Shown piece after piece: positions 1-8,648 of a DNA stretch of 39,393 nucleotides. Each line of letters starts with the position of its first letter. Within the stretch, counting starts at the first letter, position 1. Under the pieces are notes generated by a model. It had not been told where the DNA came from. It made no database searches and saw only the letters and a program-made list of their open reading frames with translations. Position numbers and translations under genes: made by a program. Source of the stretch: an uncultured Spirochaetia bacterium (GTDB lineage: Bacteria > Spirochaetota > Spirochaetia > JABEVK01); assembly GCA_937960645.1 (NCBI GenBank), contig CALGPJ010000003.1:1-39393 (forward strand), in the 5' to 3' direction.

Positions 1-90
1 CGCGTTATCGATCTTCGGGGCGGTGCTCGTGTTATCAGAAGCATCAAGGTAAAGTACAGGACGGTAAGGTTCCTCACCTGCGATTGTTGG

Positions 91-128
91 TCGAGAAGGT
101 TCCTCCTTGCTTCGCAAGTCGGAATGAC
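91..128. repeat. Dispersed hairpin repeat, copy A
   Basis: This 38-nt stretch recurs in inverted orientation at 29962-29999 with one mismatch. It contains the mini-hairpin CTTGC-TTC-GCAAG and ends in the GGAATGAC motif that also starts each tandem unit downstream. GGAATGACA-type intergenic repeats of this general kind occur in many bacterial genomes; here the match between two distant intergenic sites is seen directly. Its function is unknown. The preceding 90 bases hold no gene that I can support. Confidence 0.8.
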
Positions 129-190
129 ACCATGGGAGTACGCAGGTTCGGAATGACACCCTGGGAGTATGCAGGTTCGGAATGACAATT
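121..190. repeat. 29-bp tandem repeat (2.4 units)
   Basis: Units at 121-149 and 150-178 differ at only two positions, and a third, partial unit starts at 179. Each begins GGAATGACA and ends GCAGGTTC. There is no variable spacer between units, so it is not a CRISPR array. It lies directly upstream of the promoter of the LysR-type gene. Confidence 0.85.
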
Positions 191-217
191 TGGGGTCGTC
201 ACACGGTTGCCGCAAAA

Positions 218-253
218 TTGCCCTCCGTTCCGAGTTTGATTAGCCTTAGGCTA
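218..253 (+). promoter_or_regulatory. Putative leaderless promoter and palindrome for metR-like gene
   Basis: TTGCCC (218-223), a 17-bp spacer and TAGCCT (241-246) are followed by six bases and then the ATG at 253. No Shine-Dalgarno is visible. TAGCCTTAGGCTA (241-253) is a perfect palindrome of the T-N11-A form typical of LysR-family sites, and its last base is the A of the start codon, so self-binding would block both transcription and the start site. The -10 is weak; this is inference from spacing and symmetry. Confidence 0.45.
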
Positions 254-1140
254 TGTGGATTCTCGAACGCTCCCATCTGGAAATTTTGCGGGCTCTCGTC
301 GAGGAGGGGACCCTGATGCGGGCGGCTGAGCGGCTCAGTTTGACCCAGCCGGCGTTGACCCATAGCCTGCGCAAACTCGAGTCCCTTTTGGGCGCCGCCC
401 TGGTTCAACGCGCCGGTCGGCGGGTGATACTAACCCAGGCCGGCGAGCGGCTGGTCAAGGCTGCCATCCAGGTCCTGCCCCGCTTGGAGAAGGCGGAAGA
501 GGATTTGCGGCGCATGGCCCGAGGGGAACTCATGGTCCTGCGCATCGGAGTGGAATGCCACCCCTGTTACCAGTGGTTGCTCGGGGTCATCGAACGGTAC
601 CTGGAGGCAGGGGATCGTGAGGTAGAAATTTCTCGAAAGTTCCAGTTCGCGGCCGTGGATGCCTTGTTGCATCATCGGGTAGATGTGGTGGTGACGCCGG
701 ACCCCTATCCCTCGCCGGCCCTGGAGTGGGTTCCCGTTCTGGATTACACCTTGGTGGCGGCGCTGTCCCTCGATCATCCTCTTGCCAAAAAAGACTGCCT
801 TGAGCCACAGGATTTTTCCGCCGAGACCTTGCTCACCTATCCGGTCGAAGAAACGCGACTGGACGTGTTTACCCGATTTTTGCTCCCGGCAGGTATTCGG
901 CCCAAGCGCGTCCGCACCGAGGAATCGCACGAACTCATGTTGGTCCTGGCACGGCAGGGGAGGGGGGTAGCGGTGCTGCCCGACTGGTTGATGGAGCCCC
1001 AGCAAGCCGGTCTGCGCGTGCTGCGGCTGGGAGCTCAGGGACTGTCCAAACAGCTCCTGGTGGGGTATCGAAGGGAAAACAAGGGCGACCCGGCGCTTGG
1101 TCGTTTTCTCGAAATCGCCGCAAGTAAGGGGGAGCCGTGA
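253..1140 (+). CDS. metR: LysR-family transcriptional regulator, MetR-like
   Basis: A 295-residue protein of normal LysR length. Residues about 3-62 form the winged helix-turn-helix (AAERLSLTQPALTHSLRKLE), followed by the substrate-binding domain. The segments VECHPCYQWLL, LLTYPVEETRLDVFTRFLLPAGI and RQGRGVAVLPDWL match the pattern I know from MetR, the homocysteine-responsive regulator of methionine biosynthesis. No met gene lies in the window, so its targets are elsewhere or it has another role. The ATG at 253 lacks a Shine-Dalgarno but has a -10-like hexamer six bases upstream. The stop overlaps the GTG of the next gene by four bases, so the two are translationally coupled. LysR family is certain; MetR subtype is likely. 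Confidence 0.8.
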   Translation: MWILERSHLEILRALVEEGTLMRAAERLSLTQPALTHSLRKLESLLGAALVQRAGRRVILTQAGERLVKAAIQVLPRLEKAEEDLRRMARGELMVLRIGVECHPCYQWLLGVIERYLEAGDREVEISRKFQFAAVDALLHHRVDVVVTPDPYPSPALEWVPVLDYTLVAALSLDHPLAKKDCLEPQDFSAETLLTYPVEETRLDVFTRFLLPAGIRPKRVRTEESHELMLVLARQGRGVAVLPDWLMEPQQAGLRVLRLGAQGLSKQLLVGYRRENKGDPALGRFLEIAASKGEP

Positions 1141-1790
1141 GCATCCGGGGCGTGCTCTTCGATTTGGACGGCACCCTGGTCGATTCGATTCCGGATATCG
1201 CGAGGGCGGTGGACCATGCTCTGGCTGTTGCAGGGCTGGGCCCCCTACCGACCGAGCTCTATCCCCAGTTGGTGGGCTGGGGGCTCCCTCATCTGGTCAG
1301 CGAGGCGCTGAGACGATTGGGGGCAGATCCCGGCTCGGCTGCTGAAGTCACGCAGGCCACCGTGGCCTACTACGAACGCCATCCCGTGGTGGACACCCGG
1401 GCGTATCCGGGCATCCCCCAGGTCCTCGGAGAACTGAGGCGACGCGGCATAAAGTTGGCGGTGGTCACCAACAAGCGGCATAGCGTGGCCCAGCAGGTCG
1501 TGGATGGAGTCTTTGGGGAAGGGGTGTTCGAGATCGTGATCGGCGAATCACCCGGGCAGCCCAAAAAGCCAGATCCCAGGGTGGCTCACGAGGTGTTTGC
1601 GGCTTTGGGCGTGGGAGCGGCGGAGTGTGTCATGGTGGGAGACTCGGCGGTTGATATCCAGTTTGCCCGTGCGGCGGGGATTCCTGTGATCGGTGTGGGG
1701 TGGGGGTTTCGGGGCCCCGAGGAGCTGAAGGAGGCCGATGGCTTAGCTTATGAGTCAGAGGATATTCTGAGACGAATTTTAGGGTTTTAG
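1137..1790 (+). CDS. gph: HAD-superfamily phosphatase, phosphoglycolate phosphatase-like
   Basis: A 217-residue HAD subfamily IA enzyme. Motif I is FDLDGTLVDS with nucleophile D9 and acid D11; motif II is the T of VVTNK; the lysine is in QPKKPDP; motif IV is MVGDSAVDIQFARAAG. Length and motif spacing fit Gph, which removes phosphate from 2-phosphoglycolate, but this family has broad and hard-to-predict substrates. The GTG start overlaps the upstream TGA (GTGA), indicating coupling to the regulator. Its last 12 bases overlap the convergent small gene on the other strand, an unusual arrangement that puts both stop codons inside the neighbour. Confidence 0.8.
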   Translation: MSIRGVLFDLDGTLVDSIPDIARAVDHALAVAGLGPLPTELYPQLVGWGLPHLVSEALRRLGADPGSAAEVTQATVAYYERHPVVDTRAYPGIPQVLGELRRRGIKLAVVTNKRHSVAQQVVDGVFGEGVFEIVIGESPGQPKKPDPRVAHEVFAALGVGAAECVMVGDSAVDIQFARAAGIPVIGVGWGFRGPEELKEADGLAYESEDILRRILGF

Positions 1791-2327
1791 TTCAATTGTA
1801 AATGGCAATAGGTGCGAAATTTGAGAGGCTGTCCCGACTTTGACTTTGGGATCGAGACGACGGAGGTGGCGTCTAACCGAGTCCTTAATCGAGGATAAAG
1901 AAACTCCCTTTTGCTTTGCCGGGGGAATTTCTATGTGTAAAATGCATTGAATAGACTTCATTTTTTGAAATTCATCACTCGCTTTGTCATTTTCACTCGT
2001 TTTGTCTTTTTTGGCGTGGGCCCAAGGGCTAACCTGGAGTGCCGCCAAAAGAGAGAGCGTATCACGGCATTTCCTTGCAAATTCCAACCCAATTTCCGCC
2101 GTCTTGCTACGGGGGTGCCTTCGATAATCTTTTACCTCAATGAGCCATAATTTTTTCTCAGATGTGTCAAAGGCTACGAAATCCGTTTCCGCATTGCCCG
2201 GTTGATTTTTGCCTACGGCGAATGTTTGCCAATCCTGGGTGTAGTATTTGCACTCACAGGGCCGCATGACCTTAAAAGAGTCAGGAAAATGATAGATAAA
2301 ATCGCCTTCCTGAATATCGCTGGGCAC
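1779..2327 (-). CDS. Small PD-(D/E)XK-like protein, partner of AAA ATPase
   Basis: A 182-residue protein of no family I recognise by name. Residues 47-67 (ETDFVAFD, then LWLIEVKDY) give D49 ... E64-x-K66, the spacing of a PD-(D/E)XK nuclease core (Asp, then E-x-K on the next strand), followed by a helix with EFARKCRDT. The C-terminal half is basic (residues 140-165). The GTG start lies two bases after the ATPase stop, with GGAG 11 nt upstream, so the two are one operon. Base composition is lower in GC than the flanks (19 G/C of 60 at 1921-1980). A nuclease effector is inferred; it could also be a nucleic-acid-binding accessory protein without activity. Confidence 0.6.
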   Translation of the reverse strand: MPSDIQEGDFIYHFPDSFKVMRPCECKYYTQDWQTFAVGKNQPGNAETDFVAFDTSEKKLWLIEVKDYRRHPRSKTAEIGLEFARKCRDTLSLLAALQVSPWAHAKKDKTSENDKASDEFQKMKSIQCILHIEIPPAKQKGVSLSSIKDSVRRHLRRLDPKVKVGTASQISHLLPFTIELKP

Positions 2328-2329
2328 GT

Positions 2330-3373
2330 TCAGGGTAGCTCCATGTACCGATCACCCTGTTCCAACTCGGCTTCCAGGCTGGCCACCGGGTCGACGTCAT
2401 CGAGGTCACCGCCCTGAGACAGGGTGACACCGTTATCTCCGGGCGCCAAGGCGATGTAGTTGGCAGGTGAATGAATTTTTCTTGTGAACCGCATAATCTT
2501 TATCTCCCGCAAGAGGAACAGACTGTGTGTCGCCATGATGATCTGAACACCTTTTTCCGTAAGGTCGACAAGGATGCTTGCGAGATGACGCATGAGTTTG
2601 GGATTGAAATTGACCTCGGGTTCATCCCAAAAAAGGATCGAAGTTTTCCGCAGGCTTCCGTTCATGATCAGCTGGGCAAGAAGGGCGATTTTTCGAATTC
2701 CCTCGGCGACCAGGGGCATCTCCAACTTACCTTTATTATCCTGTTCCGAAACGAGGTAAAATCTGTTGTTTTCATAAACAATTTTGCCTTGCATCACGGC
2801 TTCAAGGGATTCTTTCAATTGCTGTTCGTGCGTCGGCAATCTTCTCAAGGTGGCTACAGACAAGGATTCGGCCAAATCCAGATAGGTACTGTCGAACGAA
2901 AGCTGCCGCTCTTTGAGTGTCGAAGCGAAGTTGGGGTATACAGACATGATTTCCATGGTAGGAATGAAGACGGGAGCTGACTTTAACCACAAACTGGGGA
3001 GATCGCTTTCCAGCTTCACCTCCTTGTCACTATTCGTGGCAAAGGAAAAGTCGATGGGATCGGCGCTGTTTTCCAGAAATCGAAACTGAATCTCGCAGCG
3101 ATTTCTCCCTTGCCTTCTACTGACCAACCTGCCGAGAGAGTCAGGCATGCAAGTGCTCTTCAATTTGTCGGCGAGAGCACGCTGGAGTTCATCTTTCGTT
3201 TTTCGGTCGCTCTTTCCGATGGAGTGGCTGACAAAGGCTCCTGTATAAGCGAGCTTCAACAAGAGGCTTTTACCCGTGCAATTTTCTCCCAGAATCACAT
3301 TGAGACCCGCAGAAAAATTGATTTTTTCTTTCCCGAGGACGGCGAAATGAGTGAGATCCAGACTTTCCAGCAT
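2330..3373 (-). CDS. AAA/ABC-like ATPase (AAA_15/AAA_21, OLD/SMC-like)
   Basis: A 347-residue ATPase. Walker A is GENCTGKS (29-36) after the typical N-terminal strand LTHFAVLGKEKINF; an ABC-signature-like segment is LVAEGIRKI; Walker B is ILFWDEPEVNFNP with D250-E251; the switch histidine is H283 in MATHS. This is the SMC/OLD-type head of ATPases used in many defence and repair systems, with a short insert instead of a long coiled coil. No TOPRIM domain is visible, so it is not a complete OLD nuclease. It is first in a two-gene operon with a PD-(D/E)XK-like protein. Low GC (20 of 60 at 2761-2820) against GC-rich neighbours suggests horizontal gain. Its exact role is inferred. Confidence 0.85.
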   Translation of the reverse strand: MLESLDLTHFAVLGKEKINFSAGLNVILGENCTGKSLLLKLAYTGAFVSHSIGKSDRKTKDELQRALADKLKSTCMPDSLGRLVSRRQGRNRCEIQFRFLENSADPIDFSFATNSDKEVKLESDLPSLWLKSAPVFIPTMEIMSVYPNFASTLKERQLSFDSTYLDLAESLSVATLRRLPTHEQQLKESLEAVMQGKIVYENNRFYLVSEQDNKGKLEMPLVAEGIRKIALLAQLIMNGSLRKTSILFWDEPEVNFNPKLMRHLASILVDLTEKGVQIIMATHSLFLLREIKIMRFTRKIHSPANYIALAPGDNGVTLSQGGDLDDVDPVASLEAELEQGDRYMELP

Positions 3374-3387
3374 GACGATATCAAAAT

Positions 3388-3416
3388 TCTTTAGACCGAT
3401 CTTCTTGAAAGGTCAA
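3388..3416 (-). promoter_or_regulatory. Putative promoter of the ATPase/nuclease-like cassette
   Basis: Reading the minus strand, TTGACC (3416-3411), a 17-bp spacer and TAAAGA (3393-3388) precede the ATG at 3373 by 14 bases. The -35 matches five of six consensus bases; the -10 is weak. No Shine-Dalgarno is visible, so the leader would be very short. A second possible -10, TTTGAT, lies six bases before the ATG. Confidence 0.45.
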
Positions 3417-3427
3417 CAGATCCATTC

Positions 3428-4162
3428 CTAAAATCCCTTCGAGAAACTTTGCCTCCACCCAAGGCGTCCCCAGAATGGCCACTCCCCAATCGCCATGCCG
3501 TCGAAGCCGCCGAGGAGGGAACCCGGCGTCCCTTGCCAGCCGCCCTCGATCAGGAGATGGCCGATGTCGGCTAAGGAGGCGCTGAAACCCAAGCCCGCTT
3601 GCAGGAGGTTCGCGTTAAAAACCAACCAGCCCTCGCTCGGCGAGATCGCAGCCGATCCCGGGTAGTCCTCAAAAGTGGAACGGACCCAGGCGCTCGGGGT
3701 GTAGTTGGTCAGCCATTGGGTTTTCCAAACCAGGGGCAGGGAGAGGCTGATGCCGTCCCACCGAAGTTCGGGGGCCACCCGGAAGTAGCCTCCCAGGTTA
3801 AAAAATTGTCCCAGGTTTTGTGATTGATGCGAAATTTGCAAACCCGCTTCAGCATCGAGGTTCCATACGGTCCAACCCAGGTCGGCCCCAGTCAATATTT
3901 GCCGCCATCCCAGGTTGAACTCCCAGGTGTCCCATCCTTGATCCTGGACAATCAAAAAGACCGGCACTACCAGACCCGATCTGAAGGAACCGCTGTAGCG
4001 GGTGGTGTCGATGAGCTTCAGTTCCGCATCGATTTCCAGGCTTAGCCAGGAACGGGCGCTGAGCATCACTTGCAGGGACCAATCGGGTTGGGCTGATAAA
4101 CCTGGCCCGATTCCCAGAAGGCAAACCAGGAAAAGGGTGTGGGCAGAAAGAAGCGGTTTCAT
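3428..4162 (-). CDS. Secreted, outer-membrane-beta-barrel-like protein
   Basis: A 244-residue protein. The frame stays open upstream, but the ATG at 4162 is chosen because it overlaps the hydrolase stop as ATGA and begins a signal peptide (MKPLLSAHTLFLVCLLGIGPGLSAQ). The mature part has alternating polar and aromatic strands (WEFNLGWRQIL, WNLDAEAGLQIS, FNLGGYFRVAPELRW, GLGFSASLADIG) and ends near an aromatic strand (GRLGWRQSFSKGF), as small outer-membrane barrels do. No named family recognised. It is co-transcribed with the lipoprotein hydrolase, which suggests a joint envelope function. Confidence 0.65.
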   Translation of the reverse strand: MKPLLSAHTLFLVCLLGIGPGLSAQPDWSLQVMLSARSWLSLEIDAELKLIDTTRYSGSFRSGLVVPVFLIVQDQGWDTWEFNLGWRQILTGADLGWTVWNLDAEAGLQISHQSQNLGQFFNLGGYFRVAPELRWDGISLSLPLVWKTQWLTNYTPSAWVRSTFEDYPGSAAISPSEGWLVFNANLLQAGLGFSASLADIGHLLIEGGWQGTPGSLLGGFDGMAIGEWPFWGRLGWRQSFSKGF

Positions 4163-5142
4163 GGGACCCCCAGAAATGTTTTGATGGCAGTTTCGAGATC
4201 GGCCCAGTTTTCGGTGAGCATACGGTGGCCGGAGTCCTCCAATTTGTAAACTTGAGCCGGGGGGGTGGCCGCGGGAAACAAGGGCTTGTTCCACTGGGTT
4301 TGAAAGCTCGCTCCGATCGGGGAATATTCGGAGCCTACCAGGAGGACGGCTCCGCCAAACTGATTCAGGCCCGGACGGAAGTCGTAATCCCAGACGCCGT
4401 TCTTCAGGAGAAGGGCTTCCCAGGTCATCAGGGCCAGACCGCCAACCCGCCAGACCGGCCACTCCGGCAGGTTGTCGATGTCCTTGAAAAAATTGCGGAC
4501 CTTGCTACGTAGCATGGAGAGGGTTTGAAAGTCCAGGCTGTCGTGGTCCACTGCGGCCCCCTTGCCGCCCGACCAGGCCATGTCCAGGTAGCCTACGGTA
4601 AAGAGGTTGATTTGAGCCTGGTCCCCCTTCATGGCCTCGGAATAAAAGCCGATGGGTTCCAGAAGAATCAGGTGGCTGACGTCGGCGGGGTAACGGGCGG
4701 CGTACAGACCCGCAAAAACGGCGCTCCAGCTGTGGCCCAGTAGCCTGACGGGTTGGGAGGGCGAATAGACCTGTTTCATCGCGCGGATCTCCTCCACCAT
4801 GTGGTCAAAATCCAGGCGCGAGGCGGGAACGCGCTCCGACAGCCCCTGCCCGGCCTGGTCCCAAAGAACCACGAACAAAGAGGTTTGAAACGAAGCGAAG
4901 ATCTGATACACCCTGAGGTCGGACAAGGACCCGGGCATCACGAAGAACACCGGGTTGGCCGGATTGCCGAAGGTTTTCACGTGGACCCGCAGAGGCTGGC
5001 CTTTCACCATCAGATTTTGGGCAGGAAGGCTGGAATCCTCGGTAACGGTAGGCGGCACAAGTCGGGGTTTCTCGGTCAGGGTGGCACAACCCAGGAATAT
5101 TCCTAGAAGCAGTACCCACCTGGGTAAAAGTAAGTCTTTCAT
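4159..5142 (-). CDS. Alpha/beta-hydrolase, predicted lipoprotein
   Basis: A 327-residue protein starting MKDLLLPRWVLLLGIFLGC, a lipoprotein signal with the lipidated Cys after IFLG. The alpha/beta-hydrolase fold follows: oxyanion-region strand VFFVMPGS, LWDQAGQGLSER (like proline iminopeptidase GWDQRGSGLS), nucleophile elbow LLGHSWSAVFAG, and catalytic His in EDSGHRM. An upstream in-frame start at 5190 would bury the signal peptide; the ATG at 5142 is preferred because it has a strong promoter six bases before it. Substrate unknown (ester, amide or peptide). Its stop overlaps the next gene by four bases. Confidence 0.8.
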   Translation of the reverse strand: MKDLLLPRWVLLLGIFLGCATLTEKPRLVPPTVTEDSSLPAQNLMVKGQPLRVHVKTFGNPANPVFFVMPGSLSDLRVYQIFASFQTSLFVVLWDQAGQGLSERVPASRLDFDHMVEEIRAMKQVYSPSQPVRLLGHSWSAVFAGLYAARYPADVSHLILLEPIGFYSEAMKGDQAQINLFTVGYLDMAWSGGKGAAVDHDSLDFQTLSMLRSKVRNFFKDIDNLPEWPVWRVGGLALMTWEALLLKNGVWDYDFRPGLNQFGGAVLLVGSEYSPIGASFQTQWNKPLFPAATPPAQVYKLEDSGHRMLTENWADLETAIKTFLGVP

Positions 5143-5148
5143 ATATCT

Positions 5149-5177
5149 ATTAGATACTAAAAACGCTACGCCGTCAA
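5149..5177 (-). promoter_or_regulatory. Putative leaderless promoter of hydrolase operon
   Basis: On the minus strand: TTGACG (5177-5172), 17 bp, TCTAAT (5154-5149), then six bases and the ATG at 5142. Both hexamers match five of six consensus bases. A transcript from here would begin at or next to the start codon. This also decides the hydrolase start over the longer alternative. Confidence 0.65.
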
Positions 5178-5230
5178 GGGAAGGAGGCATTTATTTTTGT
5201 CGTTTCTTGTATTAAGATTTTACCAGATCG

Positions 5231-6481
<1,251 letters not shown>

Positions 6482-6491
6482 GGATAGCGTC

Positions 6492-7541
6492 ATGGCTTGT
6501 GAGAAATGCACGACGACTCCCGACGTGCCAGCCACGTCTCGGGTAATTGTGACGGCGGCGCACCGGTACATGCTCGACAAGATTCGTCTGTGCTATGGCA
6601 AAACCTTCCCGATGACAAGCTCCGAAAATTGGGTTGAACTTCGCGTCGACCTCAACACCTTCTTAAAGGGATGTGCAGCGAGCACGCAATTTACCGAAAC
6701 CGAACTCAGGAATATCGTCCTGCTTCCCCTCGAAGACCAGGAGGCGTTTTCGCCGGAGGTCCTGCACAGGGCAAAAACCTTCGAGTCCTGGTACCACTTG
6801 CATCAAGCGGTTGACCTCAAGCACGTTCTCGATAACAAAAGCATCCTTACCCACTTTCAGCCCATCGCCGATACGCAAAACGGCAAACTCGTGGCCTACG
6901 AATGCTTGTCTCGGGGGATCAGACAGGATGGATCGGTTTATCCTCCCCACCTCATGTTCCAGGATGCCCGCCGAACCGAGATGATTTCCAACCTGGATCG
7001 GCAGTGCCGTCTTACTGCCTTGCGCAGCGCGAGCAAGGCCGGGGTCGATTGCCTGGTGTTCATCAACTTTACCCCGTCCGCGATCTACAATCCCGAATAT
7101 TGCCTGGCGGACACGGTGCAGGCGGCCTCCGAGCTAAACTTCGATCCTGCCAACATCGTGTTCGAGGTGGTGGAGAGCGACCGAATCGACAGTGTGGACC
7201 ACCTGCGCGAAATCTTCGATTATTACAAGGCCCGGGGCTTCAAAATTGCCCTGGACGATGTCGGATCGGGCTACTCCTCGCTGAACTTGATCGCCAGGCT
7301 CAAACCCCAGATCATCAAAATCGACATGGAACTCATCCACGGCATCGATCACGATTCCGCAAGGCAGGTGATCGTGCAGTCCCTGGTGAATATAGCACGC
7401 GAGATCGGTGCGAAAGTGCTGGCCGAGGGTGTGGAGACCTATCAGGAGCTCGAGACGGTCCGAAACATGAACATCGATTTAGTCCAGGGATATTATCTGG
7501 GACGACCGGCGCCGGTTCCCACACGGCCCCAGGGGTTCTGA
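6492..7541 (+). CDS. EAL-domain c-di-GMP phosphodiesterase
   Basis: A 349-residue protein: an N-terminal region of about 115 residues with a CxxC near the start (C3, C6) and no clear domain, then an EAL domain. The signature is ECL (137-139) instead of EAL, keeping the metal Glu. The other catalytic positions are present: N in INFTPS, E in FEVVESD, DD in IALDDVGSG, K in IIKIDME, E in LAEGVE, and the closing VQGYYLGRP. It is therefore probably active in hydrolysing c-di-GMP. AAGGA stands eight bases before the ATG. It shares an operon with an adenylate cyclase, linking the two second messengers. Confidence 0.88.
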   Translation: MACEKCTTTPDVPATSRVIVTAAHRYMLDKIRLCYGKTFPMTSSENWVELRVDLNTFLKGCAASTQFTETELRNIVLLPLEDQEAFSPEVLHRAKTFESWYHLHQAVDLKHVLDNKSILTHFQPIADTQNGKLVAYECLSRGIRQDGSVYPPHLMFQDARRTEMISNLDRQCRLTALRSASKAGVDCLVFINFTPSAIYNPEYCLADTVQAASELNFDPANIVFEVVESDRIDSVDHLREIFDYYKARGFKIALDDVGSGYSSLNLIARLKPQIIKIDMELIHGIDHDSARQVIVQSLVNIAREIGAKVLAEGVETYQELETVRNMNIDLVQGYYLGRPAPVPTRPQGF

Positions 7542-7708
7542 TCCGGCTGCCGGGATTCCCAGTGGGACTTCGGAACACCAGCGCGTGCCGGGCTTGACGG
7601 AAGGTTTGTCGACAGGGGAAAAAACAAAGCGGCTTGAATTCGTGAAATGGCCCGACCGTCACGAGGCGGCTTCAGGCGATGGTTTCGCAGGAAATGGAGG
7701 CTGCTCCT

Positions 7709-8581
7709 TTACACCTGCCCTGTCCACCAGCCGGGGTTTTTGCGGTTGTACAGATCGTGCAGCTGCTGAAGGTGTTCTCTCGGAAGCGGGCCCTGAGCGG
7801 CGGCCTGCTGCAGTTCGGACCAGTGCTCCGCCTTCGTCGTTCCTGCCACGACGGCATCGGCCCAGCCCAGGGCAAAGCGCAGAAAGAGTTCTTCCCAGGT
7901 CTGGGTTCCGAAGTCGGCCGGCTTTATCTCGAATGTTTGAAAGCGCCTCCAGTACTCCTCCACGTATTGACCCGCAGGCAGGGTGCTGTAGCGCCAGGGG
8001 GCGTTGGCCAGGGGACGCTTGGCGATCACGCGCACACCTTTTTCGCGGGCAAGGGGGATGGCCTGCTGGAGGCTGGCCTGGTCGGTGACGTTCAAACTCG
8101 TCATGATTACGTCGAGGGTGCCGTGCATGAGGGCAAAGAGCAAATCCTCGTTGTCGCCGGAATAGCCGATCAGCCGTGCTCCGCCGGCGGCCTTTTCGTC
8201 GTGCAGGGCGCGCAGAGCTTCACCGCGTTCCAGATCGGATTGGCTGCAGGAATGTAAAAGCAAGATGTCGATGGCGCCGCGGCCAAGTTTGTGACGGGCC
8301 TCGGCCGCCCCCCGCCGCACCGCTTCGTAGGACCAGTCCGCCACTCCGGGGACGCCGTAACCCAATTTGGTGCAAACCAGGCTTTGGGGCTTCAGGTACC
8401 TTCCCAGCCTCTCCTCGGACAGGCCGTAGCCGCGGGCGGTATCGAACAGGTTCGTCCCGTTTTGCTGCAGGTACTCTGCCAAAGCGGCGGCCTCGGACTC
8501 GGGAAAGGACTCGGCCCCGAAAGGGCCGGCGCCGTACCCCAGGGGATCGATCGTCACGCCGGCGAGATTCCATGAGTTCAT
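7709..8581 (-). CDS. Aldo/keto reductase
   Basis: A 290-residue NADPH-dependent oxidoreductase of the aldo/keto reductase fold. The catalytic tetrad is visible: D47 (FDTARGYG), Y52, K72 (CTKLG) and H110 (LLLHSC). The C-terminal cofactor loop includes ADAVVAGTTKAEHWSE, similar to the V-I-G-T/P-x-K motif of the family. Substrate cannot be told from sequence. It is convergent with the EAL gene; the 167 bases between them (7542-7708) hold no gene or clear terminator. It faces the RlmM-like gene across a short divergent promoter region. Confidence 0.88.
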   Translation of the reverse strand: MNSWNLAGVTIDPLGYGAGPFGAESFPESEAAALAEYLQQNGTNLFDTARGYGLSEERLGRYLKPQSLVCTKLGYGVPGVADWSYEAVRRGAAEARHKLGRGAIDILLLHSCSQSDLERGEALRALHDEKAAGGARLIGYSGDNEDLLFALMHGTLDVIMTSLNVTDQASLQQAIPLAREKGVRVIAKRPLANAPWRYSTLPAGQYVEEYWRRFQTFEIKPADFGTQTWEELFLRFALGWADAVVAGTTKAEHWSELQQAAAQGPLPREHLQQLHDLYNRKNPGWWTGQV

Positions 8582-8587
8582 AGAAAC

Positions 8588-8617
8588 AGTGTAATATAAA
8601 GTGTGTCAGGCTGCGAA
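8588..8617 (-). promoter_or_regulatory. Putative leaderless promoter of aldo/keto reductase
   Basis: Minus strand: TTCGCA (8617-8612), 18 bp, TACACT (8593-8588), then six bases and the ATG at 8581. Each hexamer matches four of six. The opposite strand carries TAATATAAA (8592-8600), which may serve as the -10 of the divergent methyltransferase gene, so the two promoters would overlap. Confidence 0.4.
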
Positions 8618-8648
8618 ACCTCAACAAAAACCCAGAGCCGGGGCCACA

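Noticed and set aside
1-90. Possible end of an upstream gene
   Set aside because: No frame gives a recognisable protein end in these bases.
121-190. CRISPR-like tandem repeat
   Set aside because: Units are directly adjacent without variable spacers, number fewer than three, and share the motif of the dispersed repeats.
2330-3373. Complete OLD-family nuclease (GajA-like)
   Set aside because: The chain ends soon after the switch histidine; there is no TOPRIM domain.
7542-7708. Small frames in the gap between EAL and aldo/keto reductase genes
   Set aside because: No ribosome site, no family resemblance, and composition like noncoding shadow sequence.
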